53,010 nt of DNA from an uncultured Ruminococcus sp. (GCA_900550695.1 URTF01000004.1:1-53010), one strand, 5' to 3'; numbered from the stretch's first letter, positions 1-8,855 are shown. Numbers and translations are program-made. The notes: generated by a model from the sequence alone, not told the origin.

Positions 1-47
1 ATGAACTTATTATAGCCGAGAGTTTGTCTATAGGTTGATCGAGAATT

Positions 48-166
48 AGTATTAACACCAATTAAAAACCATACAAAAGATCCGGTCAAAACTCACCGCT
101 GTTGAAAACAGGTTTATATGAAATCTGCGCCGATTTTTTGTCTGCACTTTGATTAAAAATTAGTAT
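48..166. repeat. Degenerate copy of miniature element family B
   Basis: The stretch keeps internal landmarks of family B (an ACAGGTTTATAT segment and a TCTGCGCCGATTTTTTG segment) and worn terminal repeats near 51-58 and 160-166, but the ends no longer match well. It is the first of several copies in the window. The rest of 1-436 holds only a hairpin terminator at 247-290 and a short repeat at 381-415; no gene is seen there. Confidence 0.5.
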
Positions 167-246
167 CAGTACCACTTGTATCCTGTTTTGTATTATTATA
201 CCTTATATTTATGCTAAAATCAACAATTATTACGCATAAATATTAC

Positions 247-290
247 AAAAGTCTGAAACTGTCCACATTTTGGGACAGTTTCAGACTTTT
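247..290. terminator. Strong hairpin terminator, usable in both directions
   Basis: An 18-bp perfect stem (AAAAGTCTGAAACTGTCC and its complement) encloses an 8-base loop and has A/T tracts on both sides, so it can end transcripts from either strand. It lies about 150 bp past the stop of the leftward S41 protease gene, which is the most likely user. Confidence 0.85.
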
Positions 291-380
291 TGCTGCACTT
301 TTTATTTTTGAGTGATCAAAAAATTATTTTCAAAGCATGTTGTCCGATTTTTCTGCTTAAAACAAGAATAATAAATTCAT

Positions 381-415
381 CAGAAAATCTGCCGTGAGGG
401 AGGTTTTTTGGAGTC
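381..415. repeat. Short dispersed repeat, also at 11127-11159
   Basis: The block GAAAATCTGCCGTGAGGGAGG followed by a T run is found again with one change in front of the histidine kinase gene at about 11127. The flanks (TTAAAA before, TTTTTAGAG-like after in the second copy) resemble the ends of family A, so this may be a deletion derivative of that element. Function is unknown. Confidence 0.45.
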
Positions 416-436
416 CCACAATATAACTGCAAAATT

Positions 437-2062
437 TCATTGGGAATTTTCCTTTTCCTTTATTATTTCAAGGGTTTCTGTGAGAACATTATCCCAGTAC
501 AGCCTATACGGATAGTCTGATATATTTGTATCAAGATCAAGGCATTGCCTGAATTTCACAAAGCTTTCAGCCGATTGGTTTATATAAATATCGGGAGCGG
601 TACAGTTTCCCTCTGAATATAAGCTCTGTGAGCCGTTGACCTCAAATATAATACCGCTGTTCGGCATTTGAAATGTATATGCCGCATCGCAGACCCCCTC
701 GCCTCCCGTTTCCGAACCTATCAATATGCCGTTTCCATATTTCCGGATTGCGTATGCGGCTGTATCGGCTGCGGAACACACTGTCCGATCTGTTATTGCA
801 TATATTTTTCGTGCGGTCTTTGACGTGCCATTGACATCAAAACATCTTCTTCCGTAAAGATATTCATTGGTTTCCTTTATTACAGCGTTCTCAAAATCGC
901 TCTTTTCTTTCCGTAAGCCATTTCTGAGCAAATTACGGGCAGACGGAGATGAGCGGAAATCCATAACCACTCTGCAGTCCTTGCTCATAAGCGGCGACAG
1001 CACATATTCCGACAGATATTCTGTCCTGCCGCCCGAATTCATACGCAGGTCAAGTATTATGGGAGCATCGGGGTCAAGTGCGGCTATCCTGTCTCTCAAT
1101 GCTTTCCCGTCAGAATTTGAAAAATCAGTCACTCTTATATATGAGACCGAATTTTTTGTATCCTCGCAAACATATCCCGCTTCACCGCTGTATAATTCAT
1201 TTATGCCGTCAAAGCTTATCTCCGCAGCCACCTGTTCCTCATAATTCAATAGGTCAAGATTATCTTTAAGATAAACATTCCTGTCCGCTACTGAATCCTT
1301 TTTTCTGATATATATGTCGGCAGTAAATGTCTCTCCGTCAGTCCTGCGGAATTTCGCCGTGACAAGCGTACCTGCTGAATTATTGAGCCGCAGAGAAAAT
1401 CTGTATAATTTATCATTGCATTTATCATAACAATACTCGCCTGTCACCGACACTTGTTTTATGTACTCATCGACCGCCGTATCATCTATTTCAATAAGCT
1501 CGATCAATCCGCCTTTTCCGCCAAAGATAGCAGGATCATACGCAAGATACGAACCGTCAATATATCTGAAAACAGACTCATCTGCCCCTATATCAGCATT
1601 GCTGCTGCAAACGCTGTCCCAATATAGTGAAACAGCATAAGCGTCCTTGCCCGCACAAATCTTTTTGGCATTGTAATGTCCCGACGAGAATAACGGATCA
1701 TATCCATAGCTTACCACGGAGGTGTGACAGCTCGGTATATCTTCGGAGATCATTTCGATCACCGCAAAAAAATCTTCATTGCTGCCTGTCTTTTTTGCAC
1801 ATTCAATATAATAATCATAGCTGCCTCTCAGATCAAATCCATTATTCTCAGCATAATGCTCCACACACGGCGAATATTCAAGTACAGTATCCAAAAAATA
1901 TCGGATATCTTCTGCTTTTTCCTGCTCTGACAATATTATCTCTTTGGGACTTTTCACAAATGTTTTCTGAAACAAATATGACAATTCAAGCCTCATTTCG
2001 ATGCACAATATAACCGCAGTCAAGATAAATATTGCCGCTATGATCTTCTTTTTATATTTCAT
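437..2062 (-). CDS. S41-family (C-terminal-processing type) peptidase, membrane anchored
   Basis: A 541-residue protein with one N-terminal membrane helix (about residues 6-21) and the body outside the cell. The C-terminal half carries the S41 fold: LDLRMNSGG at 338-345, then TDRTVCSAADTAAYA with the probable nucleophile Ser430, then GSETGGEG at 449-456. These match the tail-specific protease/IRBP-like branch, which cleaves unstructured C termini of exported proteins. The N-terminal 280 residues match no domain I can name. No Shine-Dalgarno sequence is visible before the ATG, which is unusual here. The gene stands alone between repeat-rich spacers, with a terminator at 247-290 downstream. The substrate is unknown. 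Confidence 0.8.
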   Translation of the reverse strand: MKYKKKIIAAIFILTAVILCIEMRLELSYLFQKTFVKSPKEIILSEQEKAEDIRYFLDTVLEYSPCVEHYAENNGFDLRGSYDYYIECAKKTGSNEDFFAVIEMISEDIPSCHTSVVSYGYDPLFSSGHYNAKKICAGKDAYAVSLYWDSVCSSNADIGADESVFRYIDGSYLAYDPAIFGGKGGLIELIEIDDTAVDEYIKQVSVTGEYCYDKCNDKLYRFSLRLNNSAGTLVTAKFRRTDGETFTADIYIRKKDSVADRNVYLKDNLDLLNYEEQVAAEISFDGINELYSGEAGYVCEDTKNSVSYIRVTDFSNSDGKALRDRIAALDPDAPIILDLRMNSGGRTEYLSEYVLSPLMSKDCRVVMDFRSSPSARNLLRNGLRKEKSDFENAVIKETNEYLYGRRCFDVNGTSKTARKIYAITDRTVCSAADTAAYAIRKYGNGILIGSETGGEGVCDAAYTFQMPNSGIIFEVNGSQSLYSEGNCTAPDIYINQSAESFVKFRQCLDLDTNISDYPYRLYWDNVLTETLEIIKEKENSQ

Positions 2063-2123
2063 CGTTCAATTACTTTTATATAACGTTTTCTTATAGAACA
2101 GCATAGTGCTTTTTTAAAATTAA

Positions 2124-2306
2124 GGTCATCTCTAAAACCCATAGTGCCTCAGATGCGCAGTCAGATTTTTCGTCAAATTGTATAGAAATTTTGCAGTTAT
2201 TGCAAAGCAAGAATTTGCATACATGCCGCATGTCAAGAAATTCATGTGCAAGATGGTGGAAAATCTGCAAGCAGATGAGGTGCTAAGGCTTTAGTCGGTG
2301 GTTTTT
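2124..2306. mobile_element. Miniature element family A, right end replaced by family B
   Basis: The left terminus GGTCATCTCTAAAACCCA follows a TTAA at 2120-2123, the preferred target of this family. The interior matches the intact copy at 47239-47410 (GTGCCTCAGATGCGCAGTC near the left, GCTAAGGCTTTAG near the right). The right terminal repeat is cut at GGTTTTTA, where a family B element begins. Confidence 0.75.
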
Positions 2307-2307
2307 A

Positions 2308-2424
2308 TACTAAACACCATTTAAAATTTGGGAAAAATCAAGCCGATAATCTCGTAGCTGTTTTTAACAGGTTTATATAGGATTTAGGCGCAGATTTTTT
2401 CCTGTATTTTATTGGTGTTTAGTA
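2308..2424. mobile_element. Miniature element family B, complete
   Basis: Terminal inverted repeats TACTAAACACC and GGTGTTTAGTA bound a 117-bp element with no coding capacity. The flanks are TTA on the left and TCA on the right, a worn form of the 3-bp target duplication seen in other copies. It sits at the right end of a family A element, so insertion order is A first, then B. Confidence 0.75.
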
Positions 2425-2545
2425 TCAGATATCCCATCGTCGTTCATACTGCGTTTTACCATTCATACTTCGTTGAAGCTTCAAATCCACTCACTCCGTT
2501 CGCAGATTTTCGCTTCAAGGATAGATTTTTTGAGGAAAATAGTAT

Positions 2546-2625
2546 GGCACAATTCACATTTTAGTTTTTACAAACTTAATTTCTCATAGTTCGTTTTACC
2601 CTTTTTAGTGTGAATTGCGCCTTTT
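2546..2625. other. Long inverted repeat in a gene-free spacer
   Basis: A 13-bp arm at 546-558 offset (2546-2558, GGCACAATTCACA) pairs with 2609-2621 with one G-U, and a CTTTTT tract follows on the plus strand. It may be a terminator for rightward RNA, but no rightward gene is seen upstream. Confidence 0.4.
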
Positions 2626-2639
2626 TAGCTGTTACTGAT

Positions 2640-2785
2640 CACGCTGTTGCGGCTGACGTTTAGCTCTTAGTTTAGGGAGTTTCGCTCTCTGCGGAGAGCG
2701 ACCAAATGGCTTCCGCCCTCTGGACACCTGACGAGCTGTGCTCAGCTCGACCAGCTGATCTGCTTCGCAGTTTTCAAACAGACTT
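2640..2785. other. Hairpin-rich spacer downstream of the nrdD operon
   Basis: At least three short perfect hairpins follow each other: TCGCTCTC/GAGAGCGA, CGAGCTG/CAGCTCG and CTGC/GCAG with a TTC loop. No reading frame is supported. The block lies in the 3' region of the leftward nrdD-to-RlmI transcript. It could be a repeat or a structured untranslated region; I cannot assign it to a known RNA family. Confidence 0.35.
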
Positions 2786-2813
2786 TAGCTATGCAAATCA
2801 TTCCAAATTTAAA

Positions 2814-2852
2814 TAATTACGCATTACGAATTACGAATTACGAATTACGCAT
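2814..2852. repeat. Tandem ATTACGA-type simple repeat
   Basis: Imperfect tandem units of AATTACG abut the stop of the methyltransferase gene. Similar arrays lie at 51926-51957 and in shorter form at 45840, 47567 and 48181, always right next to a gene end or start. Confidence 0.8.
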
Positions 2853-2856
2853 TGAT

Positions 2857-4086
2857 TTAAACCACTTGGAACAAATAAAATTTCAAATAGTCCGTTTCGG
2901 GAACGTTCATTAAAGTCGGGTGGTCGGGGGACTGACGGCGGACTTCTATCAGCTTGAGCTGAACGTCTGCGTCCTTTGCCGCCGACATAAGCATCTTCAC
3001 GAAAAGCTCGTTGTTCATAAAGTGCGAGCAGCTGCACGTTGCAAGGTAGCCGCCCCTCGGCAGGAGCTTCATCGCACGGTAGTTTATCTCCTTGTAGCCA
3101 CGCTCTGCACTGCCGATCGTCCCCCTGCTCTTGGTGAATGCAGGCGGATCGAGGATTATCATATCGTAAGGCTTTTTCTTCTCCTCGGCAAGCTTCGGGA
3201 GGAGGTCAAAGACATTCGTGCAGAGGAAATCCATTCGGTCGTCCAGTCCGTTTTCCTGCGCATTTCGTTTCGCCATATCAACAGCGGTCTGCGAAACGTC
3301 AACGGCTGTAACGTGCTTTGCACCGCCCATTGCGGCGTTGAGGGCGAACGAACCCGTGTGCGTAAAGCAGTCGAGTACGGTCTTGCCCTTGGCAATTTTG
3401 GCAGCGGCAAGTCGGTTGTACTTCTGATCGAGGAAAAATCCCGTTTTCTGTCCGTTTTCAACGTCAACGTGATATTTTACGCCGTTTTCGCAGATAACGG
3501 TCTCAACCGAATCGGGAATTCCCACGAAATCAGCCTTGTACCAGCCTTTTCCGCACTCCATTCCTTCGAGTTCACGGATAGCAACATCGTTCCGCTCAAA
3601 AATTCCGCTTATCTTTTCGTTATCCTCGGCGAAAACCTCAACGAGCGCACGAAAAACCTCGTCCTTTACAAGCTCCATACCGTAGGAAAGCACCTGCGTT
3701 ACGAGCAGATCGTTGTAGCGGTCAACGGTAAGTCCCGGAAGCTCGTCCGCCTCGCCGAAAATGATACGGCAGCAGGAGATATCCTCGCCCATAACGGTCC
3801 TGCGGTAGTCATAAGCGTACTTTACACGGCGTTTCCAGAAATTATAGTCAAATTTATCGTTCGCATTTTTGGAGATGATGCGAATTCTTATCTTGCTCTT
3901 TTCACTCAGAAATCCGCTGCCGAGGTATGAGCCTTTTTCGGAAAAAACATCAACGATGCCGCCGTTCGGTGCGCTGTCGTCAAGGCTTTCTATCTCGGTA
4001 TCATATATCCAGGGGTGACCCTTTTTCAGAGAAGCTTCGGCTTTCTTGGTGACAACTGCTTTCGGGTAAATACGTTCACTTTTCAT
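2857..4086 (-). CDS. RlmI-like class I SAM-dependent 23S rRNA cytosine-5 methyltransferase
   Basis: A 409-residue protein with the RlmI/RlmK-C layout: an N-terminal PUA-like RNA-binding domain (about 1-75), a central domain, then a Rossmann methyltransferase. The SAM-binding motif VLDCFTHTGSFALNAA lies near residue 230, followed by AVDVS, and the catalytic region MIILDPPAFTKS near 305, with a CSCSHFM block near 350. RlmI methylates a cytosine in 23S rRNA; the exact target here is inferred. The start is supported by an AAAGGA sequence upstream. It is the last gene of the nrdD operon, 14 bases after the histidine phosphatase gene. Confidence 0.85.
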   Translation of the reverse strand: MKSERIYPKAVVTKKAEASLKKGHPWIYDTEIESLDDSAPNGGIVDVFSEKGSYLGSGFLSEKSKIRIRIISKNANDKFDYNFWKRRVKYAYDYRRTVMGEDISCCRIIFGEADELPGLTVDRYNDLLVTQVLSYGMELVKDEVFRALVEVFAEDNEKISGIFERNDVAIRELEGMECGKGWYKADFVGIPDSVETVICENGVKYHVDVENGQKTGFFLDQKYNRLAAAKIAKGKTVLDCFTHTGSFALNAAMGGAKHVTAVDVSQTAVDMAKRNAQENGLDDRMDFLCTNVFDLLPKLAEEKKKPYDMIILDPPAFTKSRGTIGSAERGYKEINYRAMKLLPRGGYLATCSCSHFMNNELFVKMLMSAAKDADVQLKLIEVRRQSPDHPTLMNVPETDYLKFYLFQVV

Positions 4087-4100
4087 ATTTTAAATATCCT

Positions 4101-4829
4101 TTAATCGTGTCTTTCATCTTCGTTATCGAAGCATTCGCAGAATCTTGCCGCAAATGCAGGCGGCTCACCTTTCACATAAAGGTGCGAAGTGTCGCCGAAC
4201 GAGCCGGTGCGGAAGTATGCGATGCCCTTGCGGCGTTCCTCGGTGACGAGCGTTGTAACGGAGGTCGGAGCGGCGCAGAAGCCATGCCAGAGCAGTACGG
4301 GCGAAATGCCGAGCAGATAGCCGAGCATCACGCACTCAACGCCGAAGTGGCAGAAAAGCACTATCGTATCATTATTGGGCTTTTCGGCACGGTAATAGTT
4401 TCCCTCACGGACATAGCCGTTCTCGGCGAGAATTTTGTCCAGACCGTCATAGACCTTTTTCGCTTCATCAATGACATTGCCCTTAGCCATAAGCGGAGCT
4501 TTGTACCACTCGTCCTTGCTGTAATACCCGCTGACCTTTGTCCAGTCCTCGGGAAGCAAGTCCCACGGGATACGCTGTTCGCCGCTGTGTTCGTCCGTTA
4601 TTTTAGCGTCAAACTCACGCAGCCACGGACATTCTTCGGCTGTGCGGCTCATCTTTCCGAGACTATAAGCGGCTGTTGCCTTTGCTCTGCCGAGGGGCGA
4701 AACGTAGAATTTTTTTACATCAAGCTTTGAAATGCGCTCGGAGAGAAACTCGGCTTCGAGCTTGCCCTTTTCGGTCAAACCGTCTATCTCGTAATTGGGG
4801 TCGCCGTGGCGGATTATCAGTATTTTCAT
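4101..4829 (-). CDS. Histidine phosphatase superfamily protein
   Basis: A 242-residue protein beginning with the phosphohistidine signature LIIRHGDPNYEIDGLTEKG at residues 4-22; a second conserved histidine is in LFCHFGVECVML near residue 160. The family includes phosphoglycerate mutases and broad phosphatases, and here the enlarged form resembles those annotated only as histidine phosphatase. The substrate is unknown. It starts 2 bases after the nrdG stop, so it is surely co-transcribed with nrdDG and perhaps translationally coupled. Confidence 0.82.
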   Translation of the reverse strand: MKILIIRHGDPNYEIDGLTEKGKLEAEFLSERISKLDVKKFYVSPLGRAKATAAYSLGKMSRTAEECPWLREFDAKITDEHSGEQRIPWDLLPEDWTKVSGYYSKDEWYKAPLMAKGNVIDEAKKVYDGLDKILAENGYVREGNYYRAEKPNNDTIVLFCHFGVECVMLGYLLGISPVLLWHGFCAAPTSVTTLVTEERRKGIAYFRTGSFGDTSHLYVKGEPPAFAARFCECFDNEDERHD

Positions 4830-4831
4830 AG

Positions 4832-5368
4832 TTATATATCACTCATTTTCAGTTTATAGGGGACAGTTTTGCCGCTTTCGAGCGACTTTTTCACATCGAT
4901 TATGCGCTGGTTGGAAGAACCTCTGAAAACGAGTGAAACGTCCTTTAATTCTTCCCTGAATTCGCCGTCAACGAGAACATCGATGAGCGAGAGCATCTCG
5001 TCCGTGACCTCGCATCGGGCACGGCTTTCGGAGAGCAGCTCTTCATCGAAAATATATCCCGAATAGCACCACACGTCCTTGTCGGGAAGCTCGGCTCGCA
5101 CCCTTTTCAGCAGCTTTACAAGCTCACGCTGATTATCGGGTTCAAACGGCTCGCCGCCGAGCAGCGAAAGTCCGTCAATGTAAGGAAAAGACAGCATTTT
5201 CATTATGCTGTCTTCTGTTTCCTTTGTGTAGACGCTGCCGAAGCCGAAATTCCATGTTTCGGGGTTAAAGCAGCCTTTGCAGTGGTGAGTGCAGCCCGAA
5301 ACGAATAGCGAAACCCGGACTCCCTCGCCGTTTGCAATATCAAAATTCTTTATTTCACCGTAATTCAT
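4832..5368 (-). CDS. nrdG: Anaerobic ribonucleoside-triphosphate reductase activating protein
   Basis: A 178-residue radical SAM enzyme. The iron-sulphur cysteines form the CxxxCxxC motif at Cys26, Cys30 and Cys33 (SGCTHHCKGCFNPETWN). It generates the glycyl radical on NrdD using S-adenosylmethionine. A GGEPF motif follows near residue 71, as in other activases. Its ATG shares one base with the nrdD stop (TAATG), which implies translational coupling and a fixed ratio of the two proteins. Confidence 0.95.
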   Translation of the reverse strand: MNYGEIKNFDIANGEGVRVSLFVSGCTHHCKGCFNPETWNFGFGSVYTKETEDSIMKMLSFPYIDGLSLLGGEPFEPDNQRELVKLLKRVRAELPDKDVWCYSGYIFDEELLSESRARCEVTDEMLSLIDVLVDGEFREELKDVSLVFRGSSNQRIIDVKKSLESGKTVPYKLKMSDI

Positions 5369-7542
5369 TACAGATGGAGTACCCTTTCTTTTATCTCCTG
5401 CGTTCTGCCCTGATTCCAGAACTGTGTGCCGATATAACCGCAGGTGCGGCGGGCAACGTTGAGTTTGTTCTGGTCACGGTTTTTGCAGTTCGGACATTCC
5501 CAGACGAGCTTGCCGTCCTCGTCCTCGACGATCTTTATCTCGCCGTCATATCCGCATACCTGACAGTAATCGCTCTTCGTGTTGAGTTCCGCATACATAA
5601 TGTTTTCATAGATGAACTTCATTATCTTTATAACGGCAGGAATGTTGTTCTGCATATTCGGAACTTCAACATAGCTGATAGCTCCTCCGGGGGAGAGAGC
5701 CTGGAACTGCGACTCAAATTTGAGCTTTGTGAAAGCGTCTATCTGCTCGGTAACATGAACGTGATAGCTGTTCGTGATATAATTCTTGTCCGTTACGCCC
5801 TTGATTATGCCGAAACGCTTCTGCAGGCACTTGGAGAATTTATAGGTCGTGCTTTCGAGCGGAGTGCCGTAGATAGAGAAGTCGATGTTCTCTTTCTTTT
5901 TCCACTCGGCGCAGACATCGTTCATGTGCTGCATAACTTCAAGTGCGAACGGTGTAGCTTCGGGGTCTGTGTGGGACTTGCCCGTCATATATCTTGTACA
6001 TTCGCAAAGACCTGCATAGCCGAGCGAAATGGTGGAATATCCGCCGTAGAGGAGCTTGTCGATAGGCTCGCCCTTTTTAAGTCTTGCGAGTGCGCCGTAC
6101 TGCCAGAGGATAGGTGCGGCATCGGACAATGTGCCTTTAAGTCTTTCGTGACGGCACATCAGCGCACGGTAGCAAAGGTCAAGGCGGTCATCGAATATCT
6201 TCCGGAATTTATCCATATCGCCGCCCGAGGAGAGCGCAACGTCAACAAGGTTGATAGTTACAACGCCCTGATTGAATCTGCCGTAATACTTCGGCTTGCC
6301 GTTCTCGTCAACATAAGGTGTGAGGAAGCTTCTGCAGCCCATGCAGGTATAGCAGTGTCCCTCGCCGTTTTTGTCAACCTTGAGCCGGAGCATCACCTTT
6401 TCGCTGATATAGTCGGGGACAAGGCGCTTTGCCGTGCATTTTGCGGCAAGCTCGGTGAGGTAGAAATACGGGCTGTCCTCGTCTACGTTGTCATTTTCGA
6501 GAACATATATAAGCTTCGGGAAAGCAGGTGTTATCCACACACCTGCTTCGTTCTTTACGCCCTGATAGCGCTGACGGAGCATTTCTTCGATGATGAGTGC
6601 AAGGTCCTGCTTCTCGTTTTCGTTCTTGGCTTCGTTAAGATACATAAACACGGTGAGGAACGGAGCCTGACCGTTTGTTGTCATCAAGGTCACTACCTGA
6701 TACTGGATAGTCTGAACGCCCTTTTCGATCTCCTTGTGAAGACGCTTTTCAACTATCTCTGCGATCTTGGTTTCGCTCGCTGTTGCGCCGAGAGCCTTTA
6801 CTTCTTCGAGGACATCACGGTGGATCTTCTCACGGGATATCTGAACGAACGGAGCAAGGTGTGCAAGGCTTATGCTCTGACCGCCGTACTGATTTGAAGC
6901 GACCTGTGCGATGATCTGAGTTGCGATATTGCAGGCAGTTGAGAAGCTGTGCGGCTTTTCGATGAGTGTTTCGCTGATGACAGTGCCGTTCTGGAGCATA
7001 TCTTCAAGGTTCACGAGGTCGCAGTTGTGCATATGCTGTGCGAAATAATCGGAGTCGTGGAAGTGTATAATGCCCTGCTTGTCGGCTTCAACGATATCGG
7101 GCGGCAGGAGCAGACGGTTCGTGATGTCACGGCTGACCTCGCCCGCCATATAGTCACGCTGGACGCTGTTGACAACGGGGTTTTTGTTGGAATTTTCCTG
7201 CATAACTTCCTCGTTGTTGCATTCGAGGAGGGTGAGTATGCGGTCGTCCGTAGTGTTTGCCTTACGGACGAGCGAACGGGTGTAACGGTATCTTACATAG
7301 CGGCGTGCGACATCGAATGCGCCCTTTGCCATGATCTGACCCTCGACCATATCCTGAATTTCCTCGACAGAAACGGCTCTTCCGACCTTGCCACACTTAT
7401 ATTCGATATAGTCGGCGATGTCTGCGATCTGACCCTCAGTAAGCTCGTTCTTATCGCCTGCGTTGTTAGCCTTGGCGATAGCGTTCACGATCTTGTTGAT
7501 GTCAAAAACTTCTTCCGCTCCGTTTCTTTTGATGATCTTCAT
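5368..7542 (-). CDS. nrdD: Anaerobic (class III) ribonucleoside-triphosphate reductase
   Basis: A 724-residue class III reductase that makes deoxynucleotides without oxygen. The N terminus is an ATP-cone (KRNGAEEVFDINKIVNAI), the allosteric regulator of activity. The active-site segment CMGCRSFLTPY is near residue 395. The C terminus has the zinc-binding cysteines CQVCG and CPNC, then the glycyl radical motif RTCGYIGTQFWNQGR near residues 700-715. The start has a strong AGGGAGG site. NrdR boxes at 7656-7701 lie in front of it, so repression by NrdR is expected. Confidence 0.96.
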   Translation of the reverse strand: MKIIKRNGAEEVFDINKIVNAIAKANNAGDKNELTEGQIADIADYIEYKCGKVGRAVSVEEIQDMVEGQIMAKGAFDVARRYVRYRYTRSLVRKANTTDDRILTLLECNNEEVMQENSNKNPVVNSVQRDYMAGEVSRDITNRLLLPPDIVEADKQGIIHFHDSDYFAQHMHNCDLVNLEDMLQNGTVISETLIEKPHSFSTACNIATQIIAQVASNQYGGQSISLAHLAPFVQISREKIHRDVLEEVKALGATASETKIAEIVEKRLHKEIEKGVQTIQYQVVTLMTTNGQAPFLTVFMYLNEAKNENEKQDLALIIEEMLRQRYQGVKNEAGVWITPAFPKLIYVLENDNVDEDSPYFYLTELAAKCTAKRLVPDYISEKVMLRLKVDKNGEGHCYTCMGCRSFLTPYVDENGKPKYYGRFNQGVVTINLVDVALSSGGDMDKFRKIFDDRLDLCYRALMCRHERLKGTLSDAAPILWQYGALARLKKGEPIDKLLYGGYSTISLGYAGLCECTRYMTGKSHTDPEATPFALEVMQHMNDVCAEWKKKENIDFSIYGTPLESTTYKFSKCLQKRFGIIKGVTDKNYITNSYHVHVTEQIDAFTKLKFESQFQALSPGGAISYVEVPNMQNNIPAVIKIMKFIYENIMYAELNTKSDYCQVCGYDGEIKIVEDEDGKLVWECPNCKNRDQNKLNVARRTCGYIGTQFWNQGRTQEIKERVLHL

Positions 7543-7655
7543 TTTTGGCCCTCCCTGTTCCTTGCCTTTTCATTCTTTTCCGCCGAGCTGTTTATCGGCT
7601 TTCTGTCAAACTTATTAAACTTACAGTAAATATCAAACGTTTAACGCCTATCGGT

Positions 7656-7701
7656 ACACTATATATTGTAAAATATTTTATTTTCGAGCACCATATATTG
7701 A
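7656..7701 (-). promoter_or_regulatory. Two NrdR boxes in front of nrdD
   Basis: Box 1 at 7656-7669 reads ACACTATATATTGT, the NrdR consensus. Box 2 at 7688-7701 (GCACCATATATTGA) matches it at 11 of 14 positions. The boxes are 32 bp apart start to start, about three helical turns, the usual arrangement for co-operative NrdR binding. NrdR is the nucleotide-sensing repressor of reductase genes. Its gene is not in the window. The remainder of 7543-7875 holds only the terminator at 7811-7840. Confidence 0.88.
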
Positions 7702-7804
7702 ATTATATCACAGTTCATAATTAAAAACAAGGGAGTTACATATTTTCATGGTCGGCGTTTTTTATGAATTTCCCATTCCTTTTTTGGCGATATTGCGGAT
7801 TGAC

Positions 7805-7840
7805 AAAAAGAGCCGTTCCAAAAGGCTTGACGGAACGGCT
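7805..7840 (-). terminator. Terminator of the nitroreductase gene
   Basis: A 9-bp stem AGCCGTTCC/GGAACGGCT (7811-7819 with 7832-7840) is followed on the minus strand by a CTTTTTGTC tract, about 35 bp past the nitroreductase stop. Confidence 0.82.
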
Positions 7841-7875
7841 CATTTTATGCATCAATACTATATATAGTGTTAAGG

Positions 7876-8415
7876 TCAGAACATTTTCACTATATCTTCG
7901 GTATTCTTTCTTTCGGGCTTCTGTGGTTCAGCGGCTCTCTTACCAACTGCGATCACAGACATAACGTGCTGATCTTCGGGGATACCGAGCATTTCACGGA
8001 GCTTTTCCGCATTGCGGATACCCATAATGAGCGTGTCAAAGCCGCTGTCCCTTGCGGCAAGGAGCAGGTTCTGATTCTGGAGTCCGAGGTCATAAGCGCC
8101 CCATTCGTTTCCGCACTCGTTCGTGGGATTGCCGTCACGGTCAAAGCCCGAACGGTTGGCAACATAAGCCGCAACGATGAGCGCACCTGCATTTCTGGAA
8201 TTGTTTTGATTGAACTCGGGCAGACATTCGCTCTGCACCTTTGCGATCATTTCCGGCGAGATAACAGCGTAATATCTTCCCGTCTGTGAATTTTTCCACG
8301 ACGGAGCCTGCTGTGCGGCACTTATCATCGATTTTATATCGTCTGCGGTAACGGTCACGTTTTCGGCGTAAGCTCTGATGCTTCTTCTTGCCTCTATAAG
8401 TTCTTTGAATTCCAT
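7876..8415 (-). CDS. Nitroreductase family protein (FMN dependent)
   Basis: A 179-residue flavoprotein of the nitroreductase superfamily. The N terminus MEFKELIEARRSIRAYAENVT carries the FMN-phosphate-binding ARRSIR segment; APSWKNSQTGRYYAV is at about 37-51 and GAYDLGLQNQNLLLAARDSGFDTLIMG around 105-131, both family landmarks. The physiological substrate (quinone, nitro compound or other electron acceptor) cannot be told. A longer frame starts at 8463, but that codon lies inside the promoter; the ATG at 8415 has an AAAGGAG site and is preferred. The gene is a single unit with its own promoter and terminator. Confidence 0.88.
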   Translation of the reverse strand: MEFKELIEARRSIRAYAENVTVTADDIKSMISAAQQAPSWKNSQTGRYYAVISPEMIAKVQSECLPEFNQNNSRNAGALIVAAYVANRSGFDRDGNPTNECGNEWGAYDLGLQNQNLLLAARDSGFDTLIMGIRNAEKLREMLGIPEDQHVMSVIAVGKRAAEPQKPERKNTEDIVKMF

Positions 8416-8453
8416 AATAAGTACGCTCCTTTTCAAGAAAACTGTATGCCATA

Positions 8454-8482
8454 AATATACCACACGAAACGCTTTTTGTCAA
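8454..8482 (-). promoter_or_regulatory. Sigma-A promoter of the nitroreductase gene
   Basis: Reading the minus strand, TTGACA (8482-8477) and TATATT (8459-8454) are separated by exactly 17 bp. This fixes the gene start downstream at 8415. Confidence 0.88.
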
Positions 8483-8605
8483 GCAAAAGCATACTATATT
8501 CAATACAGTAAGTTTACTATTAGATAAATATTACTTTAAGTAAATCAGAATTTGAGTTTGCAATGATCAATAGTTTTAAAATATCACGCATCTTCGTACC
8601 TTTTA

Positions 8606-8705
8606 TACTAAACACCATTTAAAATTTGGAAAAAATCAAGCCAACAATCTTGGATATATGTGATTTTGGCGCAGATTTTTTCCTGTATTTTATTGGTGTT
8701 TAGTA
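8606..8705. mobile_element. Miniature element family B, complete with TTA duplication
   Basis: A 100-bp element bounded by TACTAAACACC and GGTGTTTAGTA, flanked on both sides by TTA (8603-8605 and 8706-8708). It lies in the 8416-8914 spacer, which otherwise shows only the nitroreductase promoter and the terminator at 8856-8880. Confidence 0.82.
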
Positions 8706-8855
8706 TTAAAGATGTATTTACATTTTGTAATAGATAATATGATATTACCTTTGGTATAAATACTGCCGATATTCTGCCGCCAAAGTTTGATACAAATAGT
8801 ATTATATTATTTGATATTACGAATTGTATACAAAAAGAACCCATAAAACGAAATT

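Noticed and set aside
2814..2852. CRISPR-like short tandem array
   Set aside because: Units are 7-10 bases without spacers; it is a simple sequence repeat.
2920..3930. Long plus-strand reading frame of 336 codons
   Set aside because: It lies opposite the methyltransferase gene, has no ribosome site and no recognisable domain; it reflects the codon bias of the real gene.
5332..6897. 521-codon plus-strand frame opposite nrdD
   Set aside because: nrdD is certain from its motifs; the opposite frame has no promoter, ribosome site or domain.
7857..7870. Third NrdR box as a regulatory feature
   Set aside because: The position between a stop codon and its terminator does not fit a promoter; kept only as a side remark in the findings.
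8608..8844. 78-codon minus-strand frame
   Set aside because: It covers a family B element and AT-rich spacer, and has no ribosome site.
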